Source: Kiritimatiellia bacterium (GTDB lineage: Bacteria > Verrucomicrobiota > Kiritimatiellia > RFP12 > UBA1067). Taken from it: 10,356 bases of DNA. The position numbers were made by a program, and so were the translations under genes. Below are positions 5,996-10,356 of the stretch, piece by piece. The stretch lies in assembly GCA_017405115.1 (NCBI GenBank), contig JAFRBA010000141.1:1-10356 (forward strand), in the 5' to 3' direction. The notes below the pieces were generated by a model that was not told the origin of the DNA, did not search any database, and saw only the letters and a list, made by a program, of their open reading frames with translations. Each line of letters begins with the position of its first letter. Position 1 is the stretch's first letter.

Positions 5996-6237
5996 GCAGT
6001 GTCCCAGTGGATATGCTCGACTATTATGACGAGGAGGTCGTGCGCCGGATCATAGAGAAATACGGCTATGGCGAGCGCGAGGCGCTTGGGCTGTTTCTTG
6101 AGTCGCAGACCTACCGCATGCTTGCAAACCCCGCAATGGAGATGTGGCAGTTCGGCCCGGAGGGAATCTTCAACATCTGGGAGAGCGAGCGAATCACGGG
6201 TTCGCCGAAGAACTCGGCATATTTGAGGATGGTATGA
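5992..6237 (+). CDS. Conserved-looking small protein of the DUF3990/DUF3791 cassette, 81 residues
   Basis: The start is set by the ATGA overlap with the DUF3990 stop (5992-5995), which excludes the in-frame ATG at 5962. The product is acidic and helical: DYYDEEVVRRIIEKYGYGER (10-29), then ALGLFLESQTYRML, EMWQFGPEGIFNIWESERI and a polar tail. I recall similar short proteins beside DUF3990 and DUF3791 genes in gut bacteria, usually left unnamed, but cannot confirm that here. Translational coupling suggests a fixed ratio with the DUF3990 protein, consistent with a complex partner or antidote. There is no nucleic-acid-binding motif I can name. Confidence 0.8.
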   Translation: MSSVPVDMLDYYDEEVVRRIIEKYGYGEREALGLFLESQTYRMLANPAMEMWQFGPEGIFNIWESERITGSPKNSAYLRMV

Positions 6238-6238
6238 C

Positions 6239-6433
6239 ATGAGCAAGGAATTCAAGTTCTTCATTTATCTGTTGGAACGCTATGCCGAGCACCTTGGCGT
6301 AACCGCCGATGTTGCATACCACCGCCTGTCGCAAAAGGGGCTAGTCGACTACGCCGTGAACATGTATGATCTGTACCATGTAGAAGCGATAGAAAACGCC
6401 TTTGCCGACCTTGACAGGCGATTGTCGGCATAA
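6239..6433 (+). CDS. DUF3791-like protein, 64 residues
   Basis: This starts one base after the previous stop. The layout matches DUF3791: a start MSKEFKFFIYLLERYAEHLG, a middle VAYHRLSQKGLVDYAVNMYD, and an end with DLYHVEAIENAFADLDRRL. Such proteins are small, all-helical and often encoded next to DUF3990 genes. The role is unknown; a regulatory or neutralising partner of the DUF3990 protein is an inference from gene order and size. The terminator-like hairpin at 6469 closes the cassette. Confidence 0.78.
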   Translation: MSKEFKFFIYLLERYAEHLGVTADVAYHRLSQKGLVDYAVNMYDLYHVEAIENAFADLDRRLSA

Positions 6434-6468
6434 TGGATCAATCAATCTCAAACCGCAATTTTGAAAAT

Positions 6469-6498
6469 CGCCGCGCTTGATTTGGGCGCGGCGGTTTT
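6469..6498 (+). terminator. Rho-independent-terminator-like hairpin, copy 2
   Basis: CGCCGCGC (6469-6476) pairs perfectly with GCGCGGCG (6486-6493) around the nine-base loop TTGATTTGG, followed by GTTTT (6494-6498). It lies 35 bases after the cassette's last stop. The differences from copy 1 within the stem (C for T at two positions) keep every pair, turning G-U into G-C, which suggests the stem itself matters. Confidence 0.6.
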
Positions 6499-6506
6499 GG
6501 TATAAT
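6477..6506 (+). promoter_or_regulatory. Sigma-70-type promoter, TTGATT - 18 - TATAAT
   Basis: The -35 box TTGATT (6477-6482) sits in the hairpin loop, the spacer is 18 bases, and the -10 box is a perfect TATAAT (6501-6506) with TG at the extended position. The start point should be near 6513. It would transcribe the structured leader, the 118-residue gene and the large exported protein. Confidence 0.68.
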
Positions 6507-6622
6507 GCGCGCGTTCGGCTGAGAGGCGGGTGAAACTGCCGCGATGCCGGGCGATAGATTTCCCGCGTGGAAGGGTGAAGAAAAGTAGCCGGAACCACGT
6601 TTGGGATGCGTTACGAGAAAGA

Positions 6623-6718
6623 CCTGAGAATCAGACTCGAAAACAACGACGCAACAAGAGGACACTGCCGTCCGTGCAGTCTCGCCTCCTTCGTTGTATC
6701 GTTGTAGGTTCTCTCAGG
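6623..6718 (+). ncRNA. Long nested stem-loop, candidate structured RNA
   Basis: Nested pairs share one axis: CCTGAGA (6623-6629) with TCTCAGG (6712-6718), ACAACGA (6643-6649) with TCGTTGT (6699-6705), CAAC (6652-6655) with GTTG (6693-6696), AGG (6659-6661) with CCT (6685-6687), and ACTGC (6664-6668) with GCAGT (6676-6680). The arms are unequal, with small internal loops, as in natural RNAs. It lies about 110 bases downstream of a strong promoter. It may be a cis-acting leader element or a small RNA. The family is unknown. Confidence 0.45.
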
Positions 6719-6720
6719 CA

Positions 6721-6820
6721 CCTCTCGTGATGCATCGGAGGAGGTGTTCGTTTTCCCGCTTTCGCCGATGTCTGGAAAGGAGCGCAAGCTCCGAGGAAGA
6801 CGCAGTCTGACATTCTTCTC
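6721..6820 (+). ncRNA. Cluster of hairpins including a GCAA tetraloop
   Basis: GGAGC (6781-6785) and GCTCC (6790-6794) close a GCAA loop, a GNRA tetraloop typical of structured RNA. CACCTC (6721-6726) can pair with GAGGTG (6743-6748), while CATCGG (6735-6740), inside that loop, can pair with CCGATG (6767-6772), giving either a pseudoknot or two exclusive states. GAAGA (6798-6802) can pair with TCTTC (6816-6820). These are short stems, so some may be chance. Confidence 0.35.
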
Positions 6821-6871
6821 GCGGGATGATGGGCTGAATAAGGGTGGCGAGATGAAGATGGAGGCTGCCAG

Positions 6872-7228
6872 ATGGCAAGCAACGAACAAGTTGAGGAACA
6901 GGACTTTAACGCACTAGTCGCGCGTTGTGCTGGTCCAGTCAAGGAAGAGCAAGAGGCATATCTTGTTAAGGTTGTCATGAAGTTGCTAATTCAGCATTTT
7001 GGACGAGGCAAAAAGCTTCCCGACGAAAATGTTCTCCGCGCCATTGGAATTTGCGAAGAGGATACGCAGGTTGCCATGAAAGTGCTGGATAGTATTTATG
7101 AATATGTGGTTAAAGCACTGCTTGAAGATCCTCGACGTGATCTTCTTGGCATTAGTCCAGAGATCATAGAATATATGCGCTCGGAATTGGAACGTAGACA
7201 GGCAATCCAACGCGAAGCGGGAATTTAA
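6872..7228 (+). CDS. Hypothetical helical protein, 118 residues
   Basis: I do not recognise this family. ATG 6872 has GGAGG (6860-6864) seven bases upstream. The product is charged and predicted all-helical by eye: an acidic N-terminus (EQVEEQDFNALV), a segment KVVMKLLIQHFGRG near 33-46, then DSIYEYVVKALLEDPRRDLLG, and a C-terminal helix rich in Glu and Arg. There is no signal peptide or membrane span, so it is probably cytoplasmic. Its codon use is less GC-rich than the hydrolase and thiD, like the DUF3990 cassette and the first half of the next gene. Only 14 bases separate it from the exported protein's start, so the two are probably co-transcribed. Confidence 0.78.
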   Translation: MASNEQVEEQDFNALVARCAGPVKEEQEAYLVKVVMKLLIQHFGRGKKLPDENVLRAIGICEEDTQVAMKVLDSIYEYVVKALLEDPRRDLLGISPEIIEYMRSELERRQAIQREAGI

Positions 7229-7242
7229 AAGGAGGTATGGCG

Positions 7243-10020
7243 ATGAACCGAGTTCTGAATGTTGCGGCTATGGTAGTTTCCATGGTGTTGTTTTTGATAT
7301 GCGATCAGCTCAATGCCGCAGTCGTGAACATCACGCAGGGATCAACATCGGGCTACACGATGACAGACGGTAACACCTACGTCATTCAGGACTCGGTTGC
7401 GTTCTCGAATACAACGGCTGGTTGCAGCGGCATAAGCGTTGAAAGCAACTCAACCGTTGTCATCTACGTGCCGAAAAACGTGACGTTGACGGCTTCGGGC
7501 GCAAATGGTGAGGGAAGAATTGGTGGCGGCGCAGGCATTTGCGTCCCCGAAACGTCTACACTCATCATCACGGGCGAGGGAATGGTTGTTGCGACTGGTG
7601 GCAATGCAGGGGAAGGAACTAATGGTGGGAACGGAGGGAATGGTTGGACACATACAACCTATAGCACACACGGATATGCAGGCACTGGAGGTGCGGGCGG
7701 TGACGGTGGGGGTGGCGCAGGAGCTGGAATTGGCGGGAGTGGTGGTTTGGGCGGACTTGCGGCAGATGGCGATGGAGGCAATGGTGAAGATGGCGCATCT
7801 ATGGGTGCGGTTTATGTTTTAGGGTCAATGCAAGTAGACGCATCTGCAGGACTTGCTGGCATTGCAGGAATTTCCGGGAAATCGGGTAGCAGCGCTCGCG
7901 AATTTGGGGCTTCTGCGTCTGGCGGCGGCGGCGGCGGTGGGGGTGGCGCAGGTTCTGCGCCGACATGTTCGATAGGCGGTGGAGGTCCTTCAGGTGGTGC
8001 GGGAGGAAGTGGACAGAAGGGGCGGACAAGTAAGAAAGATGAGTATTTAGCTCCTGGCAATACGGGTGAAGGCGGTTTTTCGTTGACGCAAAACGGAGGA
8101 GGAGGGAATGCCAGTAATAGTTGCAAGGGCGGTTTGAGTGGCGCTGAAGGTAACGCTGGGACACTGTATGTGTCTTCGTCCGCAAATGTTGATGTCGAGA
8201 GAGCTCGCTTGTCAGCAACAACACATCTGGCGGCGCAATACACGATAATCTTTGACGTCAACGGAGGTGTTTTTCCTTCTGAAACGAATAGCGTGACGGC
8301 GACATTGGGCAGTGCCTTGCCAGATTGCATACCAACACCAATTCGGCCGGGGTATTTGCTTTGTGGTTGGAAAGATGGTAATGGAATGCAATACTATGAT
8401 TGCGATGGAACGAAGATGCTATTGTCTTATTCGGTTTTGAGCAACATAATTCTCCGTGCTGAGTGGACAATAGCGCCAGACGCTTTGTCAATTTTGCCGG
8501 CGAATGGAACAACATTTGAATCTTCATTGACGGTTTCGATGTCGTGCCCTATTGAAGACGCAATGATTCGCTATACAGTAGACGGCAGCGATCCTACCAT
8601 TGACTCTTTGGTCTATAAGAAATTCAAGATATATGGGAAGACCACAGTAAAGGCTATTGCATTCTGCGAGAATGGTAGCCATAGTGATGTGGTCACGGCG
8701 TCATACGCATTAGGGCAGTGTGCCGATCCCGTGTTCTCGCTTGCGGACGGGGCGGAGTTTGAACATTCGAACCAGGAGGTGTCGATTGCGTGGAACAACG
8801 ACGGCGTGTTGCGCTACACGCTGGACGGGAGCGATCCGACGGCGGAGAGTCCGATCTACGAAGGGCCGTTCTCGTTCAGCGAGTCGGTCGTGGTGAAGGC
8901 CAAGGTGTTCAGCGACGATTTCTTCGACTCGTCCGTCGTGACGGCGAGCCTGACGCGCGTGTGGGTGAACGTGGCGACGCCGATGGTGGACGCGGCGTCG
9001 TCGTTCACGGGGTCGAAGACGAAGGTGTCGATCTCCTGCGCGACGGAGGGCGCGGTCGTGCGCTACACGCTGAACGGCAACGAGCCGAATTCCCATTCGA
9101 CGAAGTACACGGGGCCGTTCTACGTGACGGACAGCTGCACGGTGAAGGCGTATGCGGTGATGCCGGACTACCTCAATTCCGAGGTGGCGACGTTCGCGAT
9201 CGAGAAGGTGTGGACCATCGGGGATACGATGGGCAAGCCGGATCACGGGTTCACGACAAGCGGCGATGGCGACGCGGGCTGGACGCGCGTGATGGATGCG
9301 ACGGCACCGAACGGCGAGGCGATGAAGTCCGGCGACATCGGCAACAGCAGCGCGTACGGCTCGTTCGCGCGGACGGTTCTCTCCACGACGGCGACGGGGC
9401 CAGGCACGGTGAGCTTCTCGTGGAAGGCGTCCTGCGAGGACGACGCGCCCGACTACGAATGGGACCACGGCGAGTTCGCCGTGGATGGCGTCGTCAGGGC
9501 GTACATCAGCGGCGAGACTGGCTGGACGACCGTCAGCGTTGAGGTGACGGGCCCCGGCGAGCACACGCTCACATGGACCTATCTCAAGGATGACGTCGAG
9601 TCGGAGGGCGAGGACTGCATCTGGGTGGGCGGCTTCGGCTGGGCGAGCGCAGAACCGTGCACGCACACGACGGATGTGCCCGTGCCGTATTCGTGGCTTA
9701 CGGCAAATGACCCTGACGTCGTGGACGAATACGAGTCGTATGAGGCGGCGGCCAAGAAAACGGCGGCGAACGGGTGGAAGGTCTGGAAATGCTATCTGGT
9801 GGGAGTCAGCCCTGCGGATGAGACGGCAGAGTTCATGGCGAAGATCGAGATGCAGGGCGACACGCCTGTCGTGACATGGGAGCCGAACCTGAACGAAGAC
9901 GGCGTAGCGCGGCGGCTCTACAAGGTCTACGGCAGCGAGACGCTGGAGAATGGCGGCGAGTGGCAGTACCCGACCAACTCGCTTCACCGCTTCTTCAAGA
10001 TAACGGTCGAGATGCCGTAG
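7243..10020 (+). CDS. Large exported Gly-rich / chitobiase-repeat surface protein, 925 residues
   Basis: The start is ATG 7243, not 7237, because the strong site AAAGGAGG (7228-7235) is seven bases from 7243 but only one base from 7237. Residues 1-26 are a signal peptide (hydrophobic VAAMVVSMVLFLIC, ending LNAA). Residues 35-115 are a beta-rich repeat region. Residues 84-305 are extremely Gly-rich, with nine consecutive Gly near 227-235. Residues about 333-408 look like a Listeria-Bacteroides (InlB B-type) repeat (FDVNGG, RPGYLLCGW). Three chitobiase C-terminal-type repeats follow at 414-488, 494-570 and 578-653 (RYTVDGSDPT, RYTLDGSDPT, RYTLNGNEPN). A jelly-roll-like domain covers 656-800, and a C-terminal module 811-925 starts VPVPYSWL. 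It is probably surface-bound or secreted and binds carbohydrate. No catalytic domain is visible. Confidence 0.93.
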   Translation: MNRVLNVAAMVVSMVLFLICDQLNAAVVNITQGSTSGYTMTDGNTYVIQDSVAFSNTTAGCSGISVESNSTVVIYVPKNVTLTASGANGEGRIGGGAGICVPETSTLIITGEGMVVATGGNAGEGTNGGNGGNGWTHTTYSTHGYAGTGGAGGDGGGGAGAGIGGSGGLGGLAADGDGGNGEDGASMGAVYVLGSMQVDASAGLAGIAGISGKSGSSAREFGASASGGGGGGGGGAGSAPTCSIGGGGPSGGAGGSGQKGRTSKKDEYLAPGNTGEGGFSLTQNGGGGNASNSCKGGLSGAEGNAGTLYVSSSANVDVERARLSATTHLAAQYTIIFDVNGGVFPSETNSVTATLGSALPDCIPTPIRPGYLLCGWKDGNGMQYYDCDGTKMLLSYSVLSNIILRAEWTIAPDALSILPANGTTFESSLTVSMSCPIEDAMIRYTVDGSDPTIDSLVYKKFKIYGKTTVKAIAFCENGSHSDVVTASYALGQCADPVFSLADGAEFEHSNQEVSIAWNNDGVLRYTLDGSDPTAESPIYEGPFSFSESVVVKAKVFSDDFFDSSVVTASLTRVWVNVATPMVDAASSFTGSKTKVSISCATEGAVVRYTLNGNEPNSHSTKYTGPFYVTDSCTVKAYAVMPDYLNSEVATFAIEKVWTIGDTMGKPDHGFTTSGDGDAGWTRVMDATAPNGEAMKSGDIGNSSAYGSFARTVLSTTATGPGTVSFSWKASCEDDAPDYEWDHGEFAVDGVVRAYISGETGWTTVSVEVTGPGEHTLTWTYLKDDVESEGEDCIWVGGFGWASAEPCTHTTDVPVPYSWLTANDPDVVDEYESYEAAAKKTAANGWKVWKCYLVGVSPADETAEFMAKIEMQGDTPVVTWEPNLNEDGVARRLYKVYGSETLENGGEWQYPTNSLHRFFKITVEMP
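7492..8157 (+). repeat. Gly-rich low-complexity region
   Basis: Residues 84-305 of the exported protein are built of irregular GGxG, GAGG and GNGG runs, with GGC/GGT/GGA codons in mixed order; a pure Gly tract lies near 7921-7947. Codons are varied, so this is not a simple DNA microsatellite but selected protein composition. It is probably an extended or beta-helical spacer at the cell surface. Confidence 0.75.
8482..9201 (+). repeat. Three tandem chitobiase C-terminal-type repeats
   Basis: The repeats cover 8482-8706, 8722-8952 and 8974-9201. Each carries RYTxxGxxP, a short gap, an aromatic Y followed by xGPF or KFK, then TVKA or VVKAK and a V(V/A)TASY/ASL-type end. Repeat 1 is written in AT-richer codons than repeats 2 and 3, so the repeats are not recent identical copies. 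Confidence 0.8.
9673..10020 (+). other. C-terminal module of the exported protein
   Basis: Residues 811-925 contain VPVPYSWLTANDPD, a helix YEAAAKKTAANGWKVWKCYL, EMQGDTPVVTWEPNLNED, and an end RFFKITVEMP. Recurrence of the same module as decayed DNA just downstream (10036-10356) shows it is shared by more than one protein. A role in surface attachment or sorting is inference from its constant C-terminal position. No PEP-CTERM, LPXTG or transmembrane tail is present. Confidence 0.6.
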
Positions 10021-10097
10021 GGTGCAAGAATCCAGATTGAATGCGCGGATGATGGCGTAACACACACCGTGCCGCACCTAAGTGTTCTCCTTCACCC

Positions 10098-10123
10098 AGA
10101 CCACTTATTATAATAAGTGGTCT
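10098..10123. repeat. 26-bp perfect palindrome
   Basis: AGACCACTTATTA (10098-10110) is followed directly by its exact reverse complement (10111-10123), with no spacer. Two more pairs (CC at 10095-10096 with GG at 10125-10126) flank single mismatched bases. It contributes TAA, TAA and TAG to the decayed module frame. It could be a dyad binding site, an element scar or a terminator. Confidence 0.8.
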
Positions 10124-10259
10124 AGGAGTGCGAATGTACGGGTCGCGAATGGCTTGGCGGCCTTTACGTGGCGGCCGGCGACTTCGAGGCGGCGGCGAAC
10201 GCGGCAAATGGGAAGACGATTTGGGGACGGCCTATGTCGGTTTGGCAGGACTATGTGGC

Positions 10260-10273
10260 GGGGACTTGTCCCC
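10260..10273. repeat. REP-like hairpin GGGGAC-TT-GTCCCC
   Basis: This is a perfect six-base stem with a two-base loop, followed by CAC. It sits exactly where the decayed C-terminal module changes frame. In form it resembles the hairpins at 524-556 and 965-985. Confidence 0.55.
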
Positions 10274-10356
10274 ACGAACCTTGAAAGTACGCTAAAGGCG
10301 AGGATTGAAATGCAGGGCGAAACACCTATCGTGACTTGGGATCCGAACCTGAACGA

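Larger units (their letters stand above)
6507..6871 (+). other. Long leader with no convincing gene
   Basis: About 365 bases separate the promoter from the next gene. I see no convincing coding frame; ATG 6530 opens a 66-residue basic frame that looks random. Hairpins include GGCGG (6525-6529) with CTGCC (6536-6540), CGGG (6548-6551) with CCCG (6562-6565), and CGTGG (6566-6570) with CCACG (6595-6599), followed by the large stem at 6623-6718 and several smaller ones to 6820. I could not match it to a known riboswitch, RNase P, tmRNA or intron. Confidence 0.5.
10036..10356 (+). pseudogene. Decayed copy of the same C-terminal module (runs off window)
   Basis: One frame reads ADDGVTHTVPHL (from 10045), then, after stops inside a palindrome, GDFEAAANAANGKTIWG and MSVWQDYVAGT (10177-10265). 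After a frame change at a hairpin it reads ARIEMQGETPIVTWDPNLNE (about 10298-10355). These align in order with residues 805-885 of the exported protein. At the DNA level 10301-10356 matches 9841-9896 at 48 of 56 bases. There is no start codon, two frames and several stops, so it is not expressed as an intact protein. The middle part carries extra residues absent from the intact copy, so it came from a related gene and not from simple tandem duplication. Confidence 0.68.

Noticed and set aside
6517..6600. TPP riboswitch, suggested by GGCTGAGAGG near 6517
   Set aside because: The second conserved half (ACCTGAT and the GGATAATGCC-like segment) is absent, and the downstream gene has no thiamine role.
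6530..6730. 66-residue basic frame in the leader
   Set aside because: It has no usable ribosome binding site, random-looking Arg-rich composition, and runs through the long stem-loop.
8710..10077. 455-residue open frame on the minus strand
   Set aside because: It is antisense to the GC-rich half of the exported protein; Arg/His-rich text without motifs, produced by codon bias.
10109..10114. TATAAT promoter inside the 26-bp palindrome
   Set aside because: No -35 box at proper spacing and no intact gene follows; the match is explained by the palindrome's AT-rich centre.

Overview
The window looks like chromosome or accessory DNA from an uncultured, fairly GC-rich anaerobe. My best guess is a Kiritimatiellae-like member of the PVC group, perhaps from gut or rumen. 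This rests on the style of the large secreted proteins (Gly-rich region, chitobiase-type repeats, and a C-terminal module containing 'VPYSWL' and 'PNLNE'), a secreted hydrolase with its own promoter, and many small hairpin repeats between genes. No rRNA, tRNA or ribosomal protein is present, so this placement is inference.

Layout. Positions 1-140 are the 3' end of a group II intron, with domain V, domain VI and a bulged branch-point A all visible. Positions 141-1000 hold gene debris: three very small reading frames with good ribosome binding sites, two of them broken, plus hairpin and palindromic repeats. A promoter near 1025 leads into a 1146-residue exported protein (1089-4529) that I read as a glycoside-hydrolase-like enzyme with an N-terminal jelly-roll-like region and a glutaminase-like (beta-galactosidase A4 type) region. 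It is followed after 14 bases by thiD (4544-5332).

Next comes a compact three-gene cassette (5516-6433): a DUF3990 protein with ADP-ribosyltransferase-like motifs, an 81-residue partner, and a DUF3791 protein. It is bracketed by two nearly identical elements (5389-5426 and 6469-6506). In each, an 8-bp hairpin followed by TTTT carries a promoter -35 box in its loop, and a -10 box follows the hairpin. The second element should drive a leader of about 360 bases that holds a long nested stem-loop. That leader precedes a 118-residue unknown protein (6872-7228) and a 925-residue exported repeat protein (7243-10020). The window ends in a decayed second copy of the C-terminal module of such a protein (about 10036-10356), interrupted by a 26-bp perfect palindrome and a hairpin repeat.

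How the parts may work together. The two large secreted proteins suit carbohydrate use and surface attachment. The DUF3990/DUF3791 cassette is the best candidate for an under-described system, possibly toxin-antitoxin-like or defensive. Its bracketing by direct copies of a promoter/terminator element suggests a unit that could be gained, lost or rearranged by recombination.
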